The notes under the pieces were generated by a model. The model did no database searches. It was given only the letters and a program-made list of their open reading frames with translations, and was not told the origin of the DNA. From Spartobacteria bacterium (GTDB lineage Bacteria > Verrucomicrobiota > Verrucomicrobiia > Chthoniobacterales > Terrimicrobiaceae): a stretch of DNA of 9,489 bases. The stretch lies in the NCBI GenBank assembly GCA_947487745.1, contig CANKXQ010000038.1, forward strand, positions 1-9,489. Reading direction: 5' to 3'. Below, piece by piece: positions 1 through 7,267 of the stretch (position 1 is the stretch's first letter; each line of letters begins with the position of its first letter). The translations under genes were made by a program, and so were the position numbers.

Positions 1-73
1 TCCCAAACGCCATTCATCGGATAAAAACCTGCGATTGATATTTTTTAGAAAATCGTAAAAGTCCTGCGTCAGG
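1..73 (+). promoter_or_regulatory. AT-rich leader upstream of ppc; probable promoter region
   Basis: The stretch at about 21-60 is much richer in A and T than the rest of the window, as expected where a promoter lies. A TTGATA hexamer at 35-40 resembles a -35 box, and TAGAAA at 46-51 resembles a -10 box. They are far too close together to be a pair, so no complete promoter can be assigned. CGATT (32-36) and AATCG (51-55) form a weak 5-bp inverted repeat around a T-run. An in-frame stop (TAA, 56-58) shows that ppc does not extend further upstream. No gene is seen here. Confidence 0.3.
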
Positions 74-2833
74 GTGAAAAAAACGACGCAATATATCGCT
101 GAGGGGTTCGAAAAAATATCCAACGACCTCGATTTTCTCATGGGTTGCTTGGAGGAGGTTCTCAGGGAACTGGGAGAAAACGCAGTGGCCGACCGCTTGC
201 CATGGGTGGGTTCTAAGGAGGCGGGCTGCGAGGGGTTTGAACAAGCCACATCGATTGCATTCCAGTTGCTCAACATGGTCGAGGAGAACACGGCCGCACG
301 CACACGCCAGCTTCGTGAAATCGAATCCGGCGGCGAAGCCGAGCAGGGCCTCTGGCGAAGCCGATTGGCGGAGTTGTCCGCTTCCGGCATGTCGCCTTCT
401 GATATCGCCTCGCTCCTGCCAACCCTTTGCATCGAACCTGTTCTCACTGCGCACCCCACCGAAGCGAAACGCGCGGCCGTTCTCGAGCAACACCGCTCGC
501 TTTATCGTTTGCTTATATCCCGTGAGGGGCAGTCGCTCTCGGCAAACCAGCAGCAGGCCTTGCGCGAGGAGTTCAAAGTTATTCTAGAACGCCTGTGGAG
601 GACCGGTGAAATTCTGCTCGAAAAGCCGGATGTCGCCACGGAACGCCGTGGAGTTGTTTATTACTTACGCGAGGTTTTTCCTCCCGCGCTGGCGCGTCTC
701 GACCAGCGCCTCCGCGAAGCCTGGCGCGGAGCGGGCTTTGATGCCGCGCTGATTGCAGATCCTCTGGGAATGCCCAAAATCCGCTTCGGCACTTGGGTCG
801 GGGGAGACCGCGATGGACATCCGCTTGTCACTGCGGCTGTCACCGAGACTACGCTTCGCGACCTTCGCCTCAGCGCCTTGATTGTTCTTCACCGCGAGTT
901 GGAGGACTTGGCGGCGAATCTTCCGCTCTCCAGCAATTTTCAGGACTTTCCGGAGGAGTTGCAAAGCGCACTCGACAAGTTCCGTCGTGAAACGCCCGCG
1001 CTTGCCCAAACATTGTCGCAGTCGTATTCCGACGAACCATGGCGCCAGTTTGTTCTACACCTTCAGAACCGTCTGCCTGTTTCGACCGGGGAAATCGAAG
1101 ACGCAAAAATTCTGGAAAGCGGCGTTCGTTTTCAACATCCAGCCGAGCTCGAGGCCCACTTGAAATTGCTCACCGAAGCACTCCACACCGGCGGTGCAGG
1201 ACGCCTTGCCGACTTTGCCGTGAATCCCGTGCGCCGCGCCCTCGATACTTTCGGATTCCACTTGGCGAATTTAGACATCCGTCAGAACAGCCGCTTTCAC
1301 GATTTGGCGATTGATGGACTTCTTGAGGCAGGAGGCGCGGAGGACCACAAGTTCTCCGAGTGGAGCGAGGATCGACGCTTGGCGTTTTTGGAAGAAGAAC
1401 TCCGCTCGCCGCGCCCGTTCCTGAGTGCAGGAACTCCTGCTGGTCGAGAAGCGGATGATGTCCTTGCCTGCTATAATGTCCTGCGCAACCACATCGCCAA
1501 ACATGGAATCGATGGCATCGGATCCCTCATCGTCAGTATGACACGCCGTCTTTCCGACCTGCTCGCTGTTTATCTGCTTGCGCGAGAGGCCGGCTTGGCG
1601 CGGTGGACGGAGGAGGGGCTTGTGTGCGACCTCCCGGTCGTCCCGCTTTTCGAGACCCTTGACGACTTGGAGCAAGGACCCGGCATCGTCAGGCAATTCC
1701 TGAGACATCCGGTCACGACGCGGAGCCTTGAGTTCCACCGCAAAAACGCGAATGAAAAATCCTCCAAACAGCGCAGCCTGCCTGTGCAGCAGGTCATGAT
1801 CGGCTACAGCGACAGCAACAAGGATTGCGGCATCTTCGCCAGTCAGTGGGCACTCCACCAATCTCAAAGCGCCTTGGCCCAAGTCGGGCGCGATGCAGGT
1901 GTCAAGATCCGTTTCTTCCACGGACGCGGCGGCACGATCAGCCGGGGCGCTGGGCCAACCCACCGTTTTCTGTCCGCTCTGCCGCAGGGTTCCGCGCGCG
2001 GCGATCTACGCGTCACCGAGCAGGGAGAGACCATTTCCCAGAAATACGGCACCATTTCCTCCTCGGTTTACAATTTGGAGTTGCTTCAAGCGGGCGTCGC
2101 AGCCGTTTCCTTCAACGACCAGCCTGCTCCCATCGACGGCAAATTCAGCGAGGCCTGCGAATTCCTTTCTTCAGCGAGCCGCGATGCCTACACCTCGCTC
2201 ATCACCCATCCGAGTTTCATGTCCTACTTCTCGGAGGCCACGCCGATTGATGCCTTGGAGACGAGCCGCATCGGCTCCCGCCCCTCGCGACGCACAGGCC
2301 AGCGCACGCTCGCCGACCTTCGCGCGATCCCTTGGGTCTTTAGCTGGAACCAAAGCCGCCATTATCTTCCTGGTTGGTTCGGTGTCGGATCCGCTCTGCA
2401 GCGCCTCCAAGCCGAGCGTCCCAAACTGTTTCAAAACCTCCGCGCGAATCTCAAAAAGTCGCCTTTCCTCTACTATGTGTTGACGAATGTGGAAACCAAC
2501 CTCGCCAGTGCGGACCGCGAGATCATCGCCATCTATGCCGGATTGGTCGCCGACACGCGTGTGCGGAAGGAGATTCTGAACATCATTCTCACCGAATTTG
2601 ATTCCACCCGAGAAATGATGTCCCTCGTCTTTGGCGGCGCTTTGGAGAAACGCCGTCCCCGTATGCTGAAGACGCTCGCCCTGCGCGACTCGGGCCTCCG
2701 TGCGCTCCATGTTCACCAGACGAAGCTTCTCGCCGAGTGGCGCGCTGCAGAGCCCGCAGTAAAAAACCGCCTGCTTCCGGAAGTGCTTTTGAGTATCAAT
2801 GCCATTGCCAGCGGCCTTCGCACCACCGGGTAG
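74..2833 (+). CDS. ppc: Phosphoenolpyruvate carboxylase
   Basis: This cytoplasmic enzyme adds bicarbonate to phosphoenolpyruvate to give oxaloacetate and refills the TCA cycle. At 919 residues it is close to the family size (about 880-970) and looks full length. Visible motifs, in order, are VLTAHPTEAKR at 123-133 (catalytic His127), GGDRDGHP at 243-250, GYSDSNKDCG at 577-586 (Lys583), FFHGRGGTISRGAG at 614-627 (His616, Arg618, Arg624), RVTEQGETISQKYG at 646-659, RIGSRPSRR at 732-740 and LRAIPWVFSW at 749-758. All catalytic signatures are intact. The protein ends in RTTG, where the family usually ends in NTG, and no lysine lies between 796 and 831 (see findings). The start is GTG at 74, the first possible start after an in-frame stop. 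ATG at 140 (residue 23) is the alternative, but residues 15-30 resemble the usual N-terminal helix, so I prefer GTG. There is no good Shine-Dalgarno sequence. Identity is very secure, the exact start less so. Confidence 0.97.
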   Translation: MKKTTQYIAEGFEKISNDLDFLMGCLEEVLRELGENAVADRLPWVGSKEAGCEGFEQATSIAFQLLNMVEENTAARTRQLREIESGGEAEQGLWRSRLAELSASGMSPSDIASLLPTLCIEPVLTAHPTEAKRAAVLEQHRSLYRLLISREGQSLSANQQQALREEFKVILERLWRTGEILLEKPDVATERRGVVYYLREVFPPALARLDQRLREAWRGAGFDAALIADPLGMPKIRFGTWVGGDRDGHPLVTAAVTETTLRDLRLSALIVLHRELEDLAANLPLSSNFQDFPEELQSALDKFRRETPALAQTLSQSYSDEPWRQFVLHLQNRLPVSTGEIEDAKILESGVRFQHPAELEAHLKLLTEALHTGGAGRLADFAVNPVRRALDTFGFHLANLDIRQNSRFHDLAIDGLLEAGGAEDHKFSEWSEDRRLAFLEEELRSPRPFLSAGTPAGREADDVLACYNVLRNHIAKHGIDGIGSLIVSMTRRLSDLLAVYLLAREAGLARWTEEGLVCDLPVVPLFETLDDLEQGPGIVRQFLRHPVTTRSLEFHRKNANEKSSKQRSLPVQQVMIGYSDSNKDCGIFASQWALHQSQSALAQVGRDAGVKIRFFHGRGGTISRGAGPTHRFLSALPQGSARGDLRVTEQGETISQKYGTISSSVYNLELLQAGVAAVSFNDQPAPIDGKFSEACEFLSSASRDAYTSLITHPSFMSYFSEATPIDALETSRIGSRPSRRTGQRTLADLRAIPWVFSWNQSRHYLPGWFGVGSALQRLQAERPKLFQNLRANLKKSPFLYYVLTNVETNLASADREIIAIYAGLVADTRVRKEILNIILTEFDSTREMMSLVFGGALEKRRPRMLKTLALRDSGLRALHVHQTKLLAEWRAAEPAVKNRLLPEVLLSINAIASGLRTTG

Positions 2834-2897
2834 GTCAAACTAAAAACTTCACCGCCCGCTCCCGCCTGTGTAGCATTCGCTTCTCAATCCAAGACCC
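2834..2897 (+). other. ppc-cysK intergenic spacer
   Basis: This 64-base spacer has no convincing terminator hairpin. TGTGTAGCAT at 2867-2876 could be read as a weak extended -10, but no matching -35 is evident. No clear ribosome-binding site precedes cysK. It cannot be decided from the sequence whether cysK is read from ppc or from its own promoter. Confidence 0.3.
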
Positions 2898-3881
2898 ATG
2901 GGCAACATCTACAACAACATCGTCGAAACAGTCGGCCGCACACCTCTCGTCAAGCTCAACCGCGTCACCGCCGGGCTTCCGGCCACGATTGCGCTCAAAT
3001 GTGAATTTTTCAATCCGCTCGGAAGCGTGAAAGACCGCATCGGCATGGCCATGATCGAGGACGCCGAGCAGCGCGGCATCCTCAAGCCCGGCACGGTCAT
3101 CATCGAGCCCACCAGCGGAAATACCGGCATCGCCTTGGCCTTCGTGGCGGCCGCGAAGGGATACAAAATGATCCTCACCATGCCCGAGACAATGAGCCTC
3201 GAGCGCCGCACGCTTCTCGCGATGCTTGGCGCGAAGCTCGTTCTCACTCCCGGCTCCGAGGGAATGCGTGGTGCGATTGCAAAGGCCGAAGCACTCGTTC
3301 AAGAGACTCCAAATTCCTGGATGCCCCAGCAATTCAACAATCCGGCCAATCCAGCCATTCATATCAAAACCACTGCAGAGGAAATATGGAGCGATACAGA
3401 TGGAAAAGTGGACATCATTGTCGCAGCGGTCGGAACCGGCGGCACGATCACAGGCTGCGTGGAAGCCCTCAAACCCCGCAAGGCCTCGCTCCAAGCGATC
3501 GCTGTCGAGCCAAAGGACTCTCCTGTCATTTCGCAAACCCTCGCCGGAGAGCCTCTCAAACCCGGCCCTCACAAAATCCAAGGCACTGGCGCCGGATTTG
3601 TTCCCAACAACCTCCATCTGAAAAATTCCGCTGGAGAATCCCAAATCGTTGAGTGCATCCAGGTGACCAACGATGAGGCCTTTGCCATGGCCCGTCGTCT
3701 CGCCAAAGAGGAGGGCATCTTGGGTGGCATCAGCACAGGCGCGAATGTGCATGCGGCCATCCAAGTTGCCAAGCGCCCTGAAAATGCCGGCAAGCTCATC
3801 GTCACCATCGGCTGCTCGACCGGCGAACGCTACCTCAGCACCGCACTCGCAGACGAAGCCCGCGCGGAGGTGGGAGCCTGA
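2898..3881 (+). CDS. cysK: Cysteine synthase A (O-acetylserine sulfhydrylase)
   Basis: This PLP-dependent cytoplasmic enzyme makes L-cysteine from O-acetyl-L-serine and sulfide, the last step of sulfur assimilation. At 327 residues it has normal length for CysK. The PLP lysine is Lys45 in SVKDRIG. PTSGNTG at 71-77 is the substrate-carboxylate loop. GTGGTITG at 179-186 is the phosphate-binding loop. IQGTGAGF at 227-234 and GGISTGAN at 276-283 are the expected later motifs, the latter giving the residue under the pyridine nitrogen. STGERYLST at 307-315 closes the fold. There is no N-terminal heme domain and no C-terminal CBS domain, so it is not a cystathionine beta-synthase. A CysM-type or CBS-like specificity cannot be excluded by eye, but the overall pattern fits CysK. 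The ATG start gives the classic N-terminus (residues 4-18, with GRTPLVKL). Its stop overlaps the start of the next gene by one base. Confidence 0.95.
   Translation: MGNIYNNIVETVGRTPLVKLNRVTAGLPATIALKCEFFNPLGSVKDRIGMAMIEDAEQRGILKPGTVIIEPTSGNTGIALAFVAAAKGYKMILTMPETMSLERRTLLAMLGAKLVLTPGSEGMRGAIAKAEALVQETPNSWMPQQFNNPANPAIHIKTTAEEIWSDTDGKVDIIVAAVGTGGTITGCVEALKPRKASLQAIAVEPKDSPVISQTLAGEPLKPGPHKIQGTGAGFVPNNLHLKNSAGESQIVECIQVTNDEAFAMARRLAKEEGILGGISTGANVHAAIQVAKRPENAGKLIVTIGCSTGERYLSTALADEARAEVGA
3866..3876 (+). promoter_or_regulatory. Shine-Dalgarno for the TPR gene, inside the cysK 3' end
   Basis: GGAGGTGGGAG lies 4-14 bases before the ATG at 3881. It offers two SD-like cores, GGAGG and GGGAG. Together with the TGATG stop/start overlap this supports translational coupling of the TPR gene to cysK. 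The bases also encode Glu-Val-Gly of CysK, so some coincidence is possible. Confidence 0.55.
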
Positions 3882-4537
3882 TGGAACCCGCACAACAACC
3901 CGTCCTCCAAGGCCCCGTCCTTGATGACTCCTCGCTGGAATGGGATTTCTTCTGGGAGAAAAACAAATCCCTTATCCTTGCAATCGTTGCCGCAGTCGTG
4001 ATCGGAGGCGTAGGCGTGGCTGCATGGTTCGGCTACTCTTCGAACCAAAATGCCGCCGCGCAAACTCTCTTGGCCGAGGCCAAGGGAATCTCCGAACTGC
4101 AAGCCGTGGTGGACAAGTTTCCAAAAACTATGCCCGCAGCCGATGCGCTCATGCGGATCGCCGCAGCAGAACGGGACGCTGGCAACATGGAAAAATCCAC
4201 CGCCGCATTCCGCGAATTTATCAACCGTTTTCCCAAGCATCCCCTGGCAGGCGGGGCGCTTCTTGGAGTCGCGATGAATCAGGATGCGGCGGGTGATATC
4301 CAATCCGCCATGGCCACTTGCCAGCAGGTGGTCACGCAATTCCCGCAAAGCTACGCAGCTCCCTTTGCCGCTTACACCGAAGCCGAAATCCTCCTTCGCG
4401 GATTCCAGATCGAAGAGGCCCGCCGTGGTTTCAATATGGTCGTCACCCAGTTTCCGGCATCACCCGTCGCCCGCATGTCCGCTGGTCAACTCTCGCGCCT
4501 CGGCGGAGAGGCTCCAAATGCTGCTCCGCAACAATAG
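3881..4537 (+). CDS. Membrane-anchored TPR protein, YfgM-like architecture
   Basis: This 218-residue protein has a short cytoplasmic N-terminus with acidic and aromatic residues (EWDFFWEKNK, 20-29). One transmembrane helix follows at about 30-51 (LILAIVAAVVIGGVGVAAWF). The remainder, presumably periplasmic, is helical with tetratricopeptide-like repeats. Repeat units are marked by the recurring phrases VVDKFPKT (76-83), FINRFPKHP (113-121), VVTQFPQSY (150-158) and VVTQFPASP (187-195), each followed by an Ala/Leu-rich helix pair. The layout recalls YfgM, a translocon-associated chaperone partner, and the repeats recall BamD and the CpoB/YbgF C-terminal domain. I cannot assign a specific function, and protein-protein interaction at the inner membrane is the safest description. 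There is no lipobox or cleavable signal, so it should stay anchored in the membrane. ATG overlaps the cysK stop (TGATG), implying co-expression. Confidence 0.85.
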   Translation: MEPAQQPVLQGPVLDDSSLEWDFFWEKNKSLILAIVAAVVIGGVGVAAWFGYSSNQNAAAQTLLAEAKGISELQAVVDKFPKTMPAADALMRIAAAERDAGNMEKSTAAFREFINRFPKHPLAGGALLGVAMNQDAAGDIQSAMATCQQVVTQFPQSYAAPFAAYTEAEILLRGFQIEEARRGFNMVVTQFPASPVARMSAGQLSRLGGEAPNAAPQQ

Positions 4538-4568
4538 CGGGCGGAATCTGCCTGGGCTGCCGCCCTGC
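4537..4568 (+). terminator. Possible weak hairpin after the TPR gene
   Basis: GGGCGG (4539-4544) pairs with CCGCCC (4560-4565), and GC (4537-4538) can pair with GC (4567-4568) across a one-base bulge. This gives a GC-rich stem with a 15-base loop starting at the last base of the TPR stop codon. No T-run follows, so it is not a classical intrinsic terminator. It may slow transcription, act as an mRNA end-stabiliser, or be chance in GC-rich DNA. Confidence 0.3.
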
Positions 4569-4591
4569 CGTAGTTGATATTCCACCAGTCC

Positions 4592-5662
4592 ATGATCGCG
4601 ATCACCATCGACAAACTCGTTAAAAAATTCGGTGACGCGGTGGCGTTGAATGGCATTTCGCTCCCCATCGAACCCGGCGAGTTGTTTTTTCTCCTCGGGC
4701 CCAGCGGATGTGGAAAAACGACACTTCTTCACAATATCGCCGGCTTTTACCTTCCCGACGAGGGCCGTATTCTCTTTGGCGAAGAGGATGTGACGGCACT
4801 GCCGCCCCACAAGCGCAACACGGGGATGATGTTTCAGAGTTACGCCCTCTGGCCGCACATGACGGTGGCCAAAAATGTCGCCTTCGGATTGGAGGAACGG
4901 CGCGTTCCCCAAGCGGAAATCCGCCAGCGGGTCCAGGCCGCGCTGGAATCCGTGCAGATGGGTCCGTATGCGGAACGGAAAATCGCTCAACTCTCCGGTG
5001 GTCAGCAGCAACGCGTGGCCCTTGCCCGGGCTTTGGTGATCCGCCCCCGTTGTGTGCTTCTCGACGAGCCACTTTCCAACCTCGACGCCCGGCTCCGGTT
5101 GGAGATGCGCTCCGAGATTCGTCGTGTCTGCAAGGATAACGGACTTACGGCGATTTATGTCACGCATGACCAAAAGGAGGCCCTTTCGATTTCGGATCGC
5201 ATGGCCGTGCTTGAAGGCGGGCGCATCGCTCAGATCGGGACACCCGAGCAGGTTTATCGCCGACCCAAAACACGCGTCGTGGCGGACTTCATCGGCGAAA
5301 CAAATTTCCTCAACGGCAAAATCCAATCCCTCGATGGCGCCAAAGCTCTCGTTGAAACCAACGAGGGGCTTTTCGAGGGATTCCTCGGCGATCCCGATTG
5401 GAAGCCCTCTGCGGGGGATTCGGTTTCGCTCAGCATCCGCCCCGAAAGTTGGTCTCTTCGCTCCGCACCCGCCCCGATGAACTCCGTAAAGGGTCGCATC
5501 GGCGAGTCGGTTTATCTCGGCGAAGTGGCCCAATACCGGCTTCAGGCCTCGGCTCACGACTTGAAGGTTTTTGAATTGAATCCACACATCTCCGCCCGTG
5601 GCCAGGGACAGGAATTTTTCGCCATCGCAAGTGTGGACGATGTCGTGGTTCTCAAATCCTGA
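4592..5662 (+). CDS. ABC importer ATPase, FbpC/PotA type with TOBE domain
   Basis: This is the cytoplasmic ATP-hydrolysing subunit of a binding-protein-dependent importer (356 residues). From the ATG, Walker A is GPSGCGKT at 36-43, the Q-loop glutamine is at 82 (MMFQSYALWPH), the signature LSGGQQQR is at 134-141, Walker B VLLDEP is at 155-160 with catalytic Glu160-adjacent chemistry (Glu159), the D-loop SNLD is at 162-165 and the H-loop His is at 192 (YVTHDQKEA). All nucleotide-handling motifs are intact. From about 230 (ADFIGETNFLNG) to the end is a TOBE-type regulatory domain that includes SIRPESWSL. The pattern is that of the ferric-iron, spermidine/putrescine and 2-aminoethylphosphonate transporter ATPases, and the substrate cannot be read from it. 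An in-frame TTG at 4574 would add six residues, but the ATG at 4592 fits the family N-terminus better. No SD is evident. The binding protein starts six bases after the stop. Confidence 0.93.
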   Translation: MIAITIDKLVKKFGDAVALNGISLPIEPGELFFLLGPSGCGKTTLLHNIAGFYLPDEGRILFGEEDVTALPPHKRNTGMMFQSYALWPHMTVAKNVAFGLEERRVPQAEIRQRVQAALESVQMGPYAERKIAQLSGGQQQRVALARALVIRPRCVLLDEPLSNLDARLRLEMRSEIRRVCKDNGLTAIYVTHDQKEALSISDRMAVLEGGRIAQIGTPEQVYRRPKTRVVADFIGETNFLNGKIQSLDGAKALVETNEGLFEGFLGDPDWKPSAGDSVSLSIRPESWSLRSAPAPMNSVKGRIGESVYLGEVAQYRLQASAHDLKVFELNPHISARGQGQEFFAIASVDDVVVLKS

Positions 5663-5668
5663 GTCGCC

Positions 5669-7267
5669 ATGAGCCCGCGAATCCTTCTGGTGCTTGCGGC
5701 TCTCATCCTTGTGCTGGCAGTGCCTTTCTTGCTCAAACCTCGCCAAAATCTCCTTGCGAGTGCCGACGAGACGCTTGTCATCATTTCCCCTCACAATGAG
5801 GCGGTCCGACACGAGTTCAGCGTCGCCTTTGCACGGCACTATCAAAGTAAAACCGGCCGCTCGATCCGCATCGACTGGCGCCTGCCGGGCGGAACAAGCG
5901 AGATCTCACGCTTCCTCGCCGGGGAATACCTCGCCGCCTTTGAATACGCATGGACCTCCCAAGGCAAAACCTGGACGCCTGAACTCGCCGCCGCGTTCGA
6001 CAACTCAAAGGTCAAACTCTCGGATGATCCCGCAACAGACACTCCCGAGCAGTCGGTGCGACGGTCTTTTCTAAACTCCAGCACCGGCATCGGTATTGAT
6101 CTCTTCTTCGGTGGTGGGTCCTATGATTTCGAGCAGCAAGCGAAAGCCGGTCGCCTTGTGTCTACCGATGTGATCAAAAACCACCCGAAATGGTTCGCCG
6201 AGGATTCGATTCCCCAAAGCGTTTCCGGGGAGCAGTTCTACGATCCCCGCGCGTTGTGGATCGGCGCGTGCCTTTCCTCCTTCGGTATCTGCTATAACAC
6301 CGATTCCCTCCATCGCCTCGGAGTTCGGGAGATGCCCTCATCCTGGAAAGATCTCACAAATCCTGTGTTCTACCGTCAGGTCGCCCTTGCAGATCCCACA
6401 AAGAGTGGTTCTGCCGCGCGGGCTTTTGAAATGGTCATCCAACAGCAAATGCAGGAACTCGTTCGGGCCACTGGTCGTAGCGATGAGGATATCCTTGCCC
6501 TCGGATGGAAGCGCGGTTTGGAGATCATCCAGGCCGCCTCCGCCAATGCCCGTTACTTCACGGATTCCGCACCGAAAATTCCGCTCGATGTGTCTCTCGG
6601 CGATGCGGCGATAGGGATGTGTATTGATTTTTACGGCCGCTTCCAAAGCGAGGCGGTGAAAATCGGCGATGCGCCATCGCGCCTTCAATACTTCACCCCC
6701 GCAGGCGGTTCCTCCGTGGGAGTCGATCCAATCGCGCTTCTGCGAGGCGCTTCAAATCGCGCCGCCGCCGAGGAGTTCATCGCTTTCGTTCTCTCCCTCG
6801 AAGGCCAGAAGCTCTGGAACTTCAAGGTCGGCGTTCCGGGAGGTCCAACGAAATACGCGCTCCGCCGACTTCCCATAAGCAAGGAACTTTACTCGCCCGA
6901 ATACGCCGCGTTTCGCTCTGATCCTGAAGTTCAACCCTACGAGGAGGCCCAGCTTTTTACTTACACCGCCGCTTGGACTGCTCCGGTTTTTCGCGTCATG
7001 GCCTTCATCATCCGGGTCATCTGCCTCGATCTGCACCACGAGCAGTCGGAAGCTTGGCAGGAACTCGTCAAAGCCGGATTTCCCCGCGAGGCCTATAAAA
7101 AATTCACCGACCTCACGGCGGTCGACTACCCTACCGCTAAGACAACACTCAAAGAGGCGCTCGCATCCAAAAACCGCCTCGAGGAAGTGCGTCTCGCCAA
7201 GGAACTCGCAGATCAATTCCGCCAACAATATCAGGAGGCCGCCAAGTTGGCGCGGGAGGGCAAATGA
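5669..7267 (+). CDS. Extracellular solute-binding protein with long C-terminal extension
   Basis: This is the periplasmic ligand-capturing subunit of the importer, 532 residues against about 330-360 for typical ferric-iron or polyamine binding proteins. A hydrophobic N-terminal segment (5-22) serves as signal peptide or membrane anchor. ASA|DE at 30-34 is a possible cleavage site, but it lies rather far from the hydrophobic core. The mature part begins like class-D binding proteins (TLVIISPHNEAV, 35-46). Family landmarks are GIDLFFGGGSYDF (142-154), the GICYNTDSL region (206-214), PSSWKDLTNP (223-232), ADPTKSGSAA (241-250) and the hinge-side DFYGRF (320-325). From about 394 to the end it departs from the usual family: a hydrophobic stretch (about 438-455) and then a charged, probably coiled-coil tail (about 490-532). 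The ligand is unknown. Iron is possible, with His42 in a place reminiscent of the FbpA histidine, but only one of the tyrosine pair is present. It shares four bases (ATGA) with the permease gene. Confidence 0.88.
   Translation: MSPRILLVLAALILVLAVPFLLKPRQNLLASADETLVIISPHNEAVRHEFSVAFARHYQSKTGRSIRIDWRLPGGTSEISRFLAGEYLAAFEYAWTSQGKTWTPELAAAFDNSKVKLSDDPATDTPEQSVRRSFLNSSTGIGIDLFFGGGSYDFEQQAKAGRLVSTDVIKNHPKWFAEDSIPQSVSGEQFYDPRALWIGACLSSFGICYNTDSLHRLGVREMPSSWKDLTNPVFYRQVALADPTKSGSAARAFEMVIQQQMQELVRATGRSDEDILALGWKRGLEIIQAASANARYFTDSAPKIPLDVSLGDAAIGMCIDFYGRFQSEAVKIGDAPSRLQYFTPAGGSSVGVDPIALLRGASNRAAAEEFIAFVLSLEGQKLWNFKVGVPGGPTKYALRRLPISKELYSPEYAAFRSDPEVQPYEEAQLFTYTAAWTAPVFRVMAFIIRVICLDLHHEQSEAWQELVKAGFPREAYKKFTDLTAVDYPTAKTTLKEALASKNRLEEVRLAKELADQFRQQYQEAAKLAREGK
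7254..7260 (+). promoter_or_regulatory. Shine-Dalgarno for the permease, inside the binding-protein 3' end
   Basis: GGGAGGG lies three bases before the ATG at 7264, a rather short spacing. With the ATGA stop/start overlap it points to translational coupling of permease to binding protein. Confidence 0.5.

Noticed and set aside
1425..1440. Small inverted repeat GCAGGAACTCCTGC inside ppc
   Set aside because: A 5-bp stem with a tiny loop, fully inside coding sequence, is expected by chance and has no regulatory context.
1271..1963. Open frame on the - strand within ppc (230 codons)
   Set aside because: It lies entirely opposite the conserved catalytic part of ppc and shows no protein-like pattern.
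140..2833. Shorter ppc starting at ATG 140
   Set aside because: It would remove residues that resemble the family's N-terminal helix. Retained only as an alternative start.
2835..3893. Long open frame on the - strand opposite cysK (352 codons)
   Set aside because: The translation has no recognisable domain and mirrors the GC-rich codon pattern of cysK, whose + strand product has all family motifs.
4574..4591. TTG start giving the ATPase six extra residues
   Set aside because: ATG at 4592 fits the usual N-terminus of this ATPase family, and the TTG has no ribosome-binding site.
4538..4591. Fur box or other iron-regulatory operator before the transporter operon
   Set aside because: No palindromic GATAATGAT-like sequence is present. 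TTGATATT near 4574 is too short to count.
4460..5845. Long open frame on the - strand opposite the ATPase gene (461 codons)
   Set aside because: It crosses three + strand genes, has no recognisable motifs, and is explained as an antisense shadow in GC-rich DNA.
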